From the NCBI RefSeq assembly GCF_051622035.1, contig NC_135358.1:13392001-13456000 (forward strand): a stretch of DNA of 64,000 nt, in the 5' to 3' direction. The stretch comes from Arctopsyche grandis. Its lineage: Eukaryota > Arthropoda > Insecta > Trichoptera > Hydropsychidae. The translations under genes were made by a program, and so were the position numbers. The notes beneath the pieces are model-generated. The model did not search any database. It worked only from the letters and a program-made list of their open reading frames with translations, and was not told the DNA's origin. Of this stretch, positions 35,136 through 48,680 are shown piece by piece. Position 1 is the stretch's first letter. Every line of letters begins with the position of its first letter.

Positions 35136-37087
35136 GTGAGTCTTCTTTCGCTGTATATCATTTTAAACACTGACACGATCATTTCTTGATGATAGTATAT
35201 TTTTGTTTTGTTGTTGCTTTCTTACAGATTCTACGGTTGTGCCTTGTCATTTTTTTAATAATATTATATTGAATTTATTATATTACATATGTATGCATTT
35301 CGATAGAAACCGGGTTAGGTTTGTTAACTCGGTAGATGCATTTATACAGGCGTTCTACTAAAATTATTGTGATTTTAACTGTCGGTGCTCATGCTCGATG
35401 ATTCAAATGGCTAGTCATAGTCAGCCTTTCACTGTCTACTCAAATTGTTTTTCTTTCTCCGTCTTAGATGATTTTCCTACTCTTCTTTCTTTCTGCCCTT
35501 TCCAATCGATAACTAATCGGTGTTCTTGATTCTGGTTGTACTGTTTTCATCCATTATGTTCATTTTTCAACGATTCTTCTTGGATTAAATTAAAAAAAAA
35601 AATCATTAAAATAACATTAAACCTAAATTGTATCTCGTAATATTTTATATTTTTAGTAAGCTATAGTGAAAAATTCTGTCTATAGATTAATGTCCAAGAA
35701 CTGTGTTCACTTCTAAAGGTCAAGATTTCGATGATAGTGTCAGAATAAATATCTTCGACTTTCCAGTCATTGGTTACAATAGATTATATCTAATAAACAT
35801 ACCTACTATTATACATTTTGGAGGAAGTCGAAAATGAATCTTCTACCGACTACACTACTGATAAAATTATAGGTAGATTCCAAAACGAATCAAACAAATT
35901 ATTCTTTTAATAAAATTATATTATCTATTATCTATTAACAGTGCAATTTTTTGGTTTCCGTGTACATACATATGTGTGTACGTACGTAAATTACACCAGT
36001 ATTAAAAATCGCTCAACTCTTTTGGTATTCGTAGTATTTAAGTATTTATGCCTAATCACATAATCGCGCATATTTCAACGTGTAATTGATCGTATCGTAT
36101 TTTCAACTACACTACGAAATATTTCAGTGCTTTATTCAACGCCTGTATATGTAATATAAAAGTTAAAAAATAATTTTGCACTATTTTACCTGTCTAAATT
36201 AAAAAAATTACACTATGCATCAACAAAAAAATATATTATGAGACTTTATTTCCATTTTTCACTAGTGCTTTATTTATGTATTTATTTGCAAAAAAAATTT
36301 CCCGTGATTAATTTGTTACGTTGCCAAACGGTACGGGTATATTTTTGAACGCTTACTTATAACATTGAGAGAAGACCGTCTCAACAAGATTAACTTTCAT
36401 GTAAAAAATAATATTACACTCACGCAACGAAATGTAATGTTTAAGTTATTTTTGTTGTAAAATTTCTGCGATATCAATCAATTACAATTTGTGTATGTAC
36501 TCATAATTACACGCGTGTTCCTTTTCATAAAATTTACATTCGACGTACAATCGGATGGTGTCGGCATACAAATTCGTTGTTTTCTATACTACTAATGCAG
36601 GCCACACACGTTCGATGCAAAATTCGCACCGTCACACGCGGAAGTTTGTCTATTCGCTAAAAAAATAATTATACTGTCAACGCACAACATTAAACAAACA
36701 ATAATCGTCAAGGAAGAGACATATGCTAATGAAAATTCGCACTGTATAAATGAAACATTTTATTTTGAGAAAAACTATATTAATTCTTAATTTTGAGACC
36801 TTGATGTTTATTTTGGTGTTTTAGTTTTTTAATGTTTACTTTAGTATTTCACGTCAATTTCCCACATATAAATAAACTTGTATAAATAAAGCCAGTCAGT
36901 TGCCTACATATCAATAAAACGTGAATAGTTCATTCAATTAAAATGTCATTTTAAGGCCATGAGAATAATTTAAAAAAAACATAACGAAATACATTTTTCA
37001 AAAGTGTTAAATAAATTCGTCGAATCTCAAAAACAAAAAGGTACTTTTACATTGTTTCGACTATTTTTTTCCAAAACTTTTTGCCTT
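35136..37087. other. Probable intron of the 35.1 kb gene, no feature seen
   Basis: AT-rich. The pyrimidine-rich stretch at 35440-35520 is not followed by an open segment. No repeat family shared with the rest of the window. Confidence 0.4.
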
Positions 37088-37666
37088 AACCAAAGCTGTG
37101 GAGTCGTAGTCGGAGTCGAAGGATTTCAAGCCGAGTCGGAATCGTAAAAAATGTACCAGCTCCGATTCCTTTTTATTATTACCTTTAATTAACATTATTA
37201 CGGTAAATAAATTTAAATTTAATATTTTCTTTATAATAATCATGATTTTATATGAAATCATAAATGAAATCGTTGAATTACCTGTATTTTGATGTTTTGA
37301 GGAAACCATCATCAAAGCTGATGGTTTCCTCCGTTACCTACTTATTTTTTTATTCTCATTTTTTGCATTGATTTACTTGGGTATGAAATTTATACACATA
37401 CACTATGAATGTACCTACTTTTTATTTATACCTACATTATATTATTTCCAATAGTTCAAAAAATTTGGTTACATATAAATTTTTAATGATTTTTTTAATG
37501 GCTTTAATATATTATATTTCAAAAATCGCTATTATTTGTATTACTAACAATTTTATACGTTAGGAAGAAAATTCAATCTTACTAAAATCGTCCAAGTTGG
37601 AGTTGGAGTCGGAATCATAAAATAAAGTCAGAGTCGGAGTCAGCTAATTTTGATCCAGAGTCGGTC
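37088..37666 (-). repeat. GGAGTCGG-family element, copy 1 (inverted)
   Basis: The left edge AACCAAAGCTGTGGAGTCG and the right-hand cluster of GGAGTCGG words match, in reverse complement, copy 2 at 38843-39468. Internal shared blocks include TAAAATCGTCCAAGTTGGAG, AACAATTTTATACGTTAGG and AATGATTTTTTTAATGGC. Both ends carry multiple GAGTCGG or complement words; the centre is AT-rich. No coding content. Confidence 0.65.
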
Positions 37667-38842
37667 TTAAAAAAATTCTTGAAATTTAATAAAATATCGA
37701 ACAATATCGAAAATTTACCTTTTTTATTGAATGTTACACAAGTACATATATGACGTTCACTCTAACTCCATTGGAATCTCCTACAAGTATCGAAAATTAT
37801 TTTTAAAAAAAAACTAGTTTTCGAATTTTCATTCGGTTTTTTTTTAATGAAGATTATGACTGGTCCAATATTTTATCTGATTTTATTGCTTTCAAAAAAA
37901 AGTTAACGAACCAATACGTACATAAGTATACATAAAACTCGCACATTTTTGATGTTTAGAAATATTATTGAATGCTAGCACGTATTTACAATAGGTAAAT
38001 ACATTAATCTTTCGAATTGAATGGAAAAGAAAATGCGTTACGTCCGTACGTCATTCTTCAACAATAAATGATTGATTTTATGTAATGTGACGTATTTTAT
38101 TGACCGCACGTCATTTTAGGATACTGATGTCATCTGTATATTTATGAAAGGTTGTGAAAATTATTTTGAACATTATAATTATTTATTTAGATGGAACGTG
38201 CATCGGTCACTGAATACACATTTACAGTTGTTGAAATTAAAACAACATACACTCGCATCTCCTGGGCGTGATGCGTCTATTAATAATTTGTTTTGTTTTG
38301 CGATGAATATTTATTAATAAAAATTTCGATATTGCATACAAAATACTCTTACTGAGGCTAGACCGTACGTCGAAATATGTACATATGTATGTATGTATTG
38401 TATACAGAGCGATCAAAGTGCCGAATCGTCAGTAAAAAGAATTAACACACCACTATGAAGCTTTTGATTTTTTATTTAAATATCGAACGTGTCTTTTATC
38501 GATTTTCTTTCTTTGCTTTTACGTTCATACATACATACATAGTTTATACATCTTGACTTTTTCCATATTGTGAATGTCAATCGATACATCTATTACGAGT
38601 TTTATATTCGAAAAGGTAATTTACTAGTAATTAAAGAATGATTGATTTCAATTTAAATACAAAAACGACTAAGAAATGTAACAAAAGAAATTGACATTCG
38701 TTTTTCCTCAAAAACCGAAACCAATCTACATAATGGTGACCCTTATGTAGCCTAAATGATATTAATTAACCCAAATATGTATCCCTCTTTCATTATCCGT
38801 TTGTATGACATAATTTTTTTTTATCTTATTATTAAGTGTTTC

Positions 38843-39468
38843 AAACCAAGTCTGTGGAGTCGGCTCACAATTTACCGACTCCGACTTTATCTTATTTATT
38901 TTATTTTATTTATTTTTTTATTTAATTTACACCAAGAAGAATTTACACCATTTATTTTATGATTCGACTCTGAATCTAACATGAACGATTTTAGTAAGAT
39001 CGACTTTTCTCCCAACGTATAAAATTATTAGTAATAAGAATTATTTTGATTATAAAAAAAATCACTAAAAATTGACATGCAGCCCAATTAATTGAATTAT
39101 TGGTAATTTAAATACATAAAAATAAAAAGTAAGTACATTCATAGTGTACATACATATGTGTGTGACTTTCATACACAAACAAATCAATTTAAAAAAAAGT
39201 ATGAGACGGAGGTAAAAATTTATTTTGGCCACAAAACATCATAATACAAAATTTAAATTCATGATTTTTATAAAGAAATTATTGAATTTAAATTAGTTAT
39301 TGGATTTACTTCAGTAAAGTTGGAAACTAGTTGACTCATATGGTAATAAAGGAAATTTAGAAAAATAATAAAGATGAGACGGAGTTAGTTGATTTCTACG
39401 ACTCCGAAACCGACCCCGACTCCGCTTAAAATGCTCTGCGACTCCAATTTGATTCCAGAGCCTTGGTT
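38843..39468 (+). repeat. GGAGTCGG-family element, copy 2 (reference copy)
   Basis: Starts AACCAAGTCTGTGGAGTCGG and ends with CAGAGCCTTGGTT, which are inverted over about 14 bases. Subterminal GACTCCGAC words cluster at both ends. Internal blocks ACGATTTTAGTAAGATCGAC, ACGTATAAAATTATTAGTAA and AATTGACATGCAGCCCAATT recur in the copies at 37.1 and 57.8 kb. Confidence 0.7.
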
Positions 39469-42400
39469 TCAACTTTATATTCAAACGAGTTTTTTCTTGT
39501 TGTTTTTCTTTAAGAAGCCGTGCGTAATTACGCTTTACTAAATTTTGAATAAAGATGCTCGAGTCTCAAAAAACTAAAATTCATACTGTATTATGCAAAT
39601 ATGCTAGTTTATTATCCAAAATGTCATAACTTTTAAATTCTGGTTTCAGACATCTGAATCCTTGAAATAACAAGTAATAATTTACAATCAATAAGAACGC
39701 GTCTATTTTTATACCAAATTATTTTCATATGCATATTTAAGCTCGTTTTACGCATACCAGTCTCTTTTCAATTTTTGTTCAACTTCCGACCGTTACACAG
39801 CATTCGTATTATTTAGCAGAAAATGAGTCCAATTGACCTGTAAACTTTTAAAAAAAAAGTAATCACGGATATCATTATTCCACGCGATTATACATGATTC
39901 GTCACTGACCGATTAGCAGATGTTACCTTTAGTGTACGTATAGGTACATACATACATATGTATGTGTTTTATTTATTTATTTTAATGAACTACATATGTT
40001 ACGGGATGAATATTTTTGTAATGTTTAATTTACAATAGAACCTTCGTATTAATTGATATTCGTATCAGTTATATATTCCACGATCTATTATTTCCTATAA
40101 AATGTATCCTGTAACTATGTAATTGTATTCCATGACGTTTAATGATTTTAAAATAATTGAGATAATATATATTTATTCATAATTTATAACATGTTATTCT
40201 CCCATATTCATCGTTTTTAGTATCGATCGTCTTTCCAAACAGTGCCCCAATATTTAGTCGAATATGTCTCTTCTACCGCAATCCCTGTTGATTTGTGTAA
40301 TTAGTACTGTCTGTTTCTGTTTCTTTTAAAGATGTGAAATAGTATCTCTTTATATACTAAATTTCCATAGTCCCTTCTTCCCATAATACCATTAATATGA
40401 TTTTAATTATAAAAAATATTCAAACATTATATGTACATACAGCCTATTTGTAAGGGCCTTCATTCAGCATTCCCACAATATGTTTTGTAATAAGATAAGG
40501 CATTTTGCGGTTGGCAAAACGTCTCTTGTCTTCTGGGTATCTATTACATGTAAATCGCCCTTCACCCACATTGTACTTGGGTGACTCGTATTTCTTTGAC
40601 TTTATTTTTTGCATTCACTCTAATTATACGTTTTTGATGTCTAGAGAACGGAATATACTTATTGTTTGAGATGGCCATCAAATTGCCTCGGCTGGCACAA
40701 AAGGTTTTCAAGAATGTGATTCCATGCGAAAGTTCGAGTCGTCCTCATTGTTCTCTTCCTTTTGGCACACGTGCCACTTTTCCTGCAGTCCTGAGTGGGG
40801 ATGACTTATTAATGAACATTAAAATTGATTTTAACTTTAATATGTCTAGTAATGTTAGCACGAAATGCTTTTAATCCAATATTACTTGACCCTGACGTGG
40901 CTTTAGGATTTACTTTCGAACTAACATTTTTTTTACAAATTGTCCCAGCGAAATTTGGTACTCTTGCAAAGATACGATCCATCTATGGATAATATAGATT
41001 CGACTCACTTAACGACAATTAGTTGGTACAATAGATGCTCGTTTTAAATATTTGCATATATGTATATAAATACACAGTATCGTACGTCACATCTCAGCAC
41101 TTTAAAAATACAGTAATATTTAAAATATTGCATAACACAGAACAATCTTATTTGTTCTTTGTTATTGTGATAAATTGCTCAATGTGTCAATTTGACAATT
41201 GCACTAATTGACTGAAGCAGATCGTGTCCAACATCGAATTATTTAAGTAATAAAATATAAAAAATATCTTTGGAAACTTAATATTGAAAAGGTAAAGTCA
41301 ACCGAGCGTTTGCATAGCCAGGTTTGCCTCGAAAGTGCTTCACTTCCGCTTTCCTTGTTTGCGAAGAACATAATAGCGTTTTAGCTGCTTTTTCGCCTCG
41401 TGTAATCCAGACGATTTTATACGCATTTCTGCACATTTTAGTTGGTTAGCATTTTATAATTTTGCACCCTATTTTATTTCGCCAATCGCTGCAAGCCATA
41501 CACATGAAACTGGAAATTTTATATTTATTCCTTGTGCATCGGATGCAGACTATTGATTTCTCAACTGTTATAAATTTATAAAGCAATGGAAGCAGTAACA
41601 GAAATTCTCGAGTGTGTTGAATTTTTTATGTTCCTCTATTGTTACGACCGTTAATCCATTACACGTTTGTACATTCAGCTATATGTACGTACGATTTTGT
41701 AACAAATTTTGTTATATTTACCTAAAGAAAAAGCGAAAATATTTAAAATACATAAAAGTTGATGAAATTTGAGTACTGAACTTCAAAACAACTTGCACGT
41801 AGCTCGTTTAAAATATCATTGAACGTCCGTGACATCTTTTTCACATTGCAATAAATATGTGAAAAATGTCATTAAACCATTTATAATCATGATACAATAT
41901 ATGTAAAAGCATAAATTAGATCGTCTTAAATAACATTTGTTTTTTTTTTTAAATACTCAATATGTATTTACGTATTGTATCAAGTACAGTAATCATAATT
42001 ATAATGAAAAATTAATAATATTGGACAATAATAAAAAAAATATTAAGCAAAAATTTTTCAAACATCTCATATTTTGTCGTATTTAATCTCCATGTTTATC
42101 AAAAATCTTTAGCCTTTTTCTTTTATTTTTCCATTTTTTCTCCCATCTTCTCCAGAATAATCAATGCTGTACCGTTTCTGGAATTTCACCTCAGCCTTTC
42201 TTCAAATACATGTAAGAAGAAATGGGCAATATTTAAAAGTAATTTTTCAAATATTTCTATTGTTTTGAATTTATAAAACTTGAATAACCTCATCTAATTG
42301 AAATTCATTATCATTCTACTACAATTATTGCAATAATAATATAAAATAAAATTATTAATTATCATCAGTGATGATTCGCATATATGTATGTATTGATACA

Positions 42401-43806
42401 CACATACATAGATGTATTTTTTCACCTATGAAATCACTTAAAACATTATATTTAATTTTTGAATGACAAAAATTGCAGAAAATCACAGAAGTAACCCAAC
42501 ATTTCATTCAAAATTCCATTTATTTCACGAGTTAAAATGTAAAAATTATTAAACAGCAACACTTAAAATCGAATAAAAATAATGCTCGTTATATTAAACA
42601 ACTCCTTATATGTCAATCGTAGTAATAACAGGTTTTTTTTGAAGTTTTCTGTATTTTTATTTTTTCGAGTACTGCTAATCTTTATCCGACAATTGAACGT
42701 TGATATTAAAAAAAAAATCGTTGAAATTTTCCTCGGGAGATGCATACCGGTTGTTCAAATAAAGCAGATGTCCTCAGAGCATTGACAATGACCTCACCCA
42801 ACAGAAAAATGAACACGAGTCGTCGGACACGACTTCTGCAAAGGGCATTTACGTGCAAATGTTTACAGATAATGGAGCACTACTATACTGTACGATCAAC
42901 ACTGACCTGGTTTCGTGGCTTATGACAAACGCATATTTAATAGCAAACTGTGTTTAAACACGATTTCGTGTAACCACGTAGATATGCACATGATACATGT
43001 ATGTATGTATGTATGTACATATATTGTAGGTAAAAGCTTGCACGAATAAATCAAATCGTGCATACATGATCCACGTATGAACTTGACCCACCCACTTTTG
43101 ATAAATGTATGTCCATTTTTTTAACAAAAGCTACAAAGTTTTGTAGACAATGCAAAACTCGACTGCAATGATTTGCATTGAGTCGCGTTTGCTAACCACC
43201 TCGTCTAGATGTGATTGCTTACGAATCCAACCCAGTTTAGTTTTGTGAATCATCTGTTTATTTTAACGCACGTTCATTTGAGAGCTTTACTCTTTTGTTG
43301 TGTGAGAGAGTTATTGTTAATCAAAAATTTACATATGTACATAGTACTATTTGAATAAAATTCTCATGCATATTTAAATGCAAAATATTCAAATCTTGTA
43401 TTTATTATCAACATCACTGCTGGACGAAAGACTTTTCAATCTTCTCCCTTTTACTTCCTTAGTCAAATTTCATCTAAGATAAGGAAAAAACTTTTAGCCA
43501 AGTATCAAAAATGCACACTTTTGATTATAAAACAAAACAATTGCTACTTTAATTGCCCCACAATTAACTATCTGATAGCAACAAACATAAACAGTAGTTG
43601 AAGCATAACAGTTAAACAACTCTTCTTCATATGCACAGCTACCATTTAAGCACTTTTTTGCATTTTTCCATTGATTTGTAAATAAATACTATGTCACATG
43701 TCAGATTTTTCACTATTTCCGTCGTTCAGTTCGTATTTCTTTCACACGTTTTCCTCTCATATTATTTCAAACACATGTATTATACATTTTTTGCTTATAT
43801 ATGTAT
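39469..43806. other. Interval without supported genes
   Basis: AT-rich. The GC-richer patches at 40490-40870 and 41300-41480 contain no frame that I can assign. Reading the minus strand of 40490-40870 gives short protein-like pieces broken by stops, suggesting a decayed transposon of unknown type. Several TATGTACATA microsatellites. Confidence 0.4.
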
Positions 43807-44350
43807 CTTACAGTTGAAGTTTATCTTCTAGTTGTAATATATTTCGACTAGTTGGAGTATATTCGATCTAATCTGGTACCAACTAACGTTATAGTTGAAG
43901 TGTATTTTCAGTTGTAATATATTTTGACTAGTTGGAATATTTTCCGTCTGGTTAAACACACAAGTTGATTCATATGGTGAATTACATACCAACTGGTCAA
44001 AATATATTACAACTGAAAATACAGTTCAACTATAAATAAGATGGAGAGATAAGATTTTCGTGAAAACATAATTCGACTAGTAAATTGAGTTGTAAAGTCA
44101 CGTTTTGAACACATTCTTAGAGTTATCGTAATATGGTATTCGTTACCTTTATTCGTAATATCTAACCAATATTAACGCATTATTGAATTCTCAAGCATTC
44201 GTAAAAACATCAAAGCCTTCAAACTTAACTGTTATATGTATTACAACTGGCGCTTGTAGAGGTATAATCTACTAGTTGAATTGTATTTGAATATGAATGA
44301 CCTAAAACATCAGTTGGAATATATTACAACTGAGAATATACTTCAACTGA
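43807..44350. mobile_element. GTTACAGT-ended MITE, nearly full-length copy
   Basis: It starts CTTACAGTTGAAG (first base of the terminus changed) and runs parallel to 31808-32351, sharing GTACCAACTA, TGATTCATATGGTGAATTAC and GAATATGAATGACCTAAAAC. The right end fades after ATACTTCAACTGAAAT without the final ACTGTAAC. Confidence 0.7.
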
Positions 44351-46212
44351 AATATTGTATACTACTTACATATTATGTAAAATCCCCAAGTTCAATGTCC
44401 ATTCGTGCCAAAACACATATTTTCATATTTTTTATTGTAAACAACAGAATATTGGATTTGAAAACTGCTCATTCTTCCAAAAGCATTCGGTGCCAAATTG
44501 ATTCTTTGTTTTATTTCCTCTTCTTTACATTAAGTCTTGTTTGCTTTCATGAAATATTTTTTCTTGAAAGTATACAAACAACTTTAATGTTTTATGACGA
44601 TATTAAAATCTATTTTTTTGGGACATCGAATATTTAAAACATGTATCTGTTCTTTACATTCTTGTTCATCTTTAGTTATATACATATAAATGTATTTACA
44701 TATATAAATAGATCGTTGCGTGAATCACGACACACCCTTGTGCAAACAAAACAACAAGGGAGACTTACATACATAGGCTGGACCCACACGAAATGTTTTG
44801 TCTCGAACATTTTAGTCGACTATGTATGAACGGTGGAGTGCATACATAACAAAAATGTCTCCCTCACCTTGCCTAAAAATAATGCAAAACATTTTTAAGA
44901 ACAACAAAAAGACTACTTTTCGTTTTATCGTTTGGAAAAGTATTTTTATTTGTTCAAGTTCAAGTTGAAACGGTGGCAAAAGCAGAAATGTTTGCCGGTG
45001 ATGTAACCGTTATACGTATTATTCGGGGCAATGTGCCAACGTTGTGCCAGTTTTTCGGCTTTTTGCTCATTTTTTTAACCTTGTGGTCACTTTTTTGATA
45101 TTAAATATTTCATTGATAAAAGATAAGTTTTATTCTGGTTAAATAAACTTTGAAATTGTGTCAAATTCTTTAAACGAAATATAAAAAACTAAGTTAAAAG
45201 TTTTAACTTTACCTTTCAATATGATACATACAATACATACATACTTGTTTATATTACATAATTAATTATATTGTGAACAAACGATAAAACTCTCAAAATT
45301 GAAGTCGCTTAAAACTTACTCAAAAACAACGGTCAGTTAGTTAACAATCCCATCAAAATAGGGTATGTTTTCCATAGAGAAGGGGGTTAGCCTTTATAAA
45401 TGGAAAGACTTCCACCATAATGTACGTGTTATTTTCGCTTCCATTTACAATACATTTGCCCAATACTAAAGATTTTCCAAAATATCTATGCTCTTTAAAT
45501 TTGCTTAACTCAATTTTAAATATCAATTAATGACTTGTTTTGAAATTTTGTCTGATGTAATACTTATATAATAACACAATTTATATTACATTTAAAGCCT
45601 TGCATATGTGCGTTCATTCTACATAGATACATATAATGTATGAATGTACATACATATACGAGCTAAAGTTACGAATTAATAGACTCGTTTGTATTGACCG
45701 AATTTGTCCTAGCGCTTATTTTTCCACTTGCCTCATTTATGAGCAAATAACTGGTTTTAAATTGAAACCGTAATAATTATGAAAAAATAGTCTATAATGC
45801 AAAGTTGAATATTGATTTAATTATGAATCCAAATTGCATACTCCGATTATAGGTTTTGAACTCCACTATTCATTCGTGCTAATTTACTAAAAGGTTCATA
45901 TACATATGTACATATGTATGTATAAGAACATGCGTGAGCTCGTAATATGGTTTCGTATAATTTCGATTTATTACTGAAAACCCCCTTTTCTGATTTAACA
46001 AGTTGTTTTTACGGTCGCCGAATGACATGAAGATTTTCGGCGTGTAATTTGAATATATGAAGGAAACCACTTTGATATTAATTTTTTTTACGTTTTGATC
46101 AAATTTTCTTTATACAGGAACATGTTTTTACATGATTTATCCTGATTCCATTGTCATTGGATGAGGTCGTTTATGATCGATTTGCTATGTTTGCAATATC
46201 CGCGGAAATTAC
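44351..46212. other. Interval without supported features
   Basis: AT-rich DNA and microsatellite; nothing supported on either strand up to the candidate exon. Confidence 0.4.
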
Positions 46213-46449
46213 CTCTGGTCAAAATTGTCACGCTTCTCGATGACCAGAGGCCAATTCGGAGGCCGGACAGAGACTTCAGATCTTCATCGTCTCGGAAGAC
46301 CAGGTTCGTAAAAATATCCAGGTCATTTTTTCGTCTGCAACATTGACACCGAACGGGCGAGCGGAAATGATTCGCTACTGATCCACTTCTCGACATTGAT
46401 TGATGGTGAATTGAACCTCCATTTGACGATTCGTTCTCTTCTTCTATTC
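46213..46449 (-). CDS. Candidate internal exon of an unidentified gene (79 codons)
   Basis: On the minus strand, a T/G-rich acceptor ending GTGTAG at 46450 opens a 237-nt segment that closes at ACCAGAG|GTAATT. Both ends are phase 1, so the exon is symmetrical. It reads IEEENESSNGGSIHHQSMSR, then SVANHFRSPVRCQCCRRKND and LDIFTNLVFRDDEDLKSLSG, ending SSRSVTILTR. Base composition is near 45% GC in 30% GC surroundings, and the mix of Ser-rich linker, CQCCRRK basic-cysteine cluster and regular hydrophobic segment looks like real protein. I do not recognise the family. No partner exons were found nearby; it would belong to a minus-strand gene lying inside or overlapping the presumed intron of the 35.1 kb gene. 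Confidence 0.4.
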
Positions 46450-47779
46450 CTACACATACACACATTCGTAAAAAGTGTAATACTTTTGTTATTATTTTTT
46501 ATTTACTTTTCATCAAATGAAGTCAATGACCAACTAAAAATATCTTATGCATTTTCATATGCATAAGATACATACATTTATCAAAATACATATGTACTTT
46601 CGTGTGGGTCTTTGCATTGTGATTACGGCTTATTGTTTTGTGACGTCAATACGATAATGAGGATCTGATTAGGTGTACTTTGTATATTTACACGCATACC
46701 CAAATGTTGTATTTATAGAAAAACCACTATTGAATGGTCATTCGTGCAATTTGATCGACTTCCAAATGTGTAAATTTTCAAAAGTACGATGAACTTGTAA
46801 TAATTCAACTAGCAGACGAATTTTAAGTGCACTATTATCTTTAAATGTGTTACTGAAATTGACGTTTGAAATTTTTATCAGTCACTTAATTTTATTTAAT
46901 GTATTTTCTAATGAATATTTTAACCCATTCATATTATGCATATAATATGTATGTACCGGTAAACAATTTTACAAATTGAGGGTATGATATTTTGGTAGCG
47001 AAATATTGACCGTCTCCCACGGGAGAGCCTGTCTTGAACCATCTCAAGAATCTTCTGCCTTTCTACGCTACATATTATACATACGTACATACATACATGT
47101 ACATATATTATACATACATAGTTTCCTTTGAAATTTTACCCTCCCGAGTCATTCTAGATCACATTTACTGACCTTTTCACTTACGTACACGTACAACTTA
47201 TGAAAGTTTATCCAAATCCTATCACTTTTCTGAAAAACATGCCTTACGTAGCTTAGTTAAGATATATCAATAAAAAATGTTAAAGATTGATACATTTATG
47301 GGTTCTAATATTTAATCAGTAGATGTTTTAATAAATTTTCCGTTTATTCCAAACTTTTTCCAAGATAATTATTTCTGCAAATTTGCAGACTAAATAAATG
47401 AACTTATTCCATATTCGAACGAGGACCGATCTTACTGTATACTTTTAATGTAGTTTGGACTACACATCATGATAATTTAAGTTGTTTAGGAATTTTCGAC
47501 TATTCCGACCCTTGAAAATATATTCATTTTTGGCATTTTTCAATAAAAGAAGATGCACTTCGTTTAAAACAACTATAAAAACGATAAAAACAACGCGATG
47601 AAACCATTCCTATCGAAACACTGATTTGCGTAAATGAACATTTTTTTGTATTTTTTTTTTTTAATAACCAACCCACGGAAGAATACATAAAAATATCCTA
47701 GTATTTTCGGTTAACACGATTTTTTATAAGTGGCCTTATACATTTGTCCACGCTTGTATACATACATATACATATGTAT
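46450..47779. other. Interval without supported features
   Basis: AT-rich, with microsatellite patches at 47080-47110 and 47760-47780. Nothing else. Confidence 0.4.
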
Positions 47780-48680
47780 TAGGGTTTCTGATTTCCCGGA
47801 CTTTTTCAATACCCGGGACACGGGATGGAGCCCGGGATCCAGGGACACATGTAAAAAAAACTTTTTTTTTCAATTTAATATATTTTTTATTAATAAAAAA
47901 ATATTTATTTATTTACAAAAAAATACATAATATATCTATTAACTCGAAAAAATGTAATTATAAAAGTAAATTTATTTAAAGTAGCGTCTTAAGAATACTA
48001 AAATATTTAAATGAGAATTCGAAAGTCTAATTCTAGATTTGGTACAAAAATTTCCAGCAATGGAAATAACTGTCAGTTTCACTCGAAGTTGGTTTTATTG
48101 TTATAAGGGACGAAAACATTTTTTTTAAAGTATCGGTTTTATCTCCTGTCAGCATTTATATTTTATTTTCTTTTTTAAAGTCGAGGTTATTTTTATTAAC
48201 GTTATTTTGTATATTCGTCTTTGATAACTTCTTATTTAATTCTTCATTCATCGTCAAACACACAATTGTTCATCCGAATCTAAACGAGTTTCTTCCATTG
48301 TGGAATCGTCAATACAAGAAGGATATACTCACTTCATAATACATAGTTTCATCGTAGGATATACATACATTCGCTTTTATTACAACATTTAAAGAATGTT
48401 TTGTTCGGTATAAAATCAGAATTATTTAAATTTTGTGTTAAAAAAAACAGTTTTAGGCTTCTTCTTTCTTCGATTTTAATTTTTGAGAATATTTTACTAT
48501 TCTTTTTATATTTGATTTATTATTTCCCTTCGTGCAGTCGTGAAAATGTTGTATGTTTTCAGGATTATTTTAAATCCAATTCCCGGGATTCAAGATAAAA
48601 ATTCCCGGGACATGGAACAACAAAAATTCCGTGAATTCCCGGGAATGTCTGTCTTGGGTCGACCCGGGTCAGAAACCTTA
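47780..48680. mobile_element. hAT-like non-autonomous element (901 bp)
   Basis: Ends TAGGGTTTCTGATTTCCCGG and CCGGGTCAGAAACCTTA are inverted (with one insertion). Both subterminal regions are full of CCCGGG words. The flanking octamers ATATGTAT and GTATGTAC agree at six of eight positions, but the flank is microsatellite so this is weak support. The interior is AT-rich with no transposase that I can read. Confidence 0.55.
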
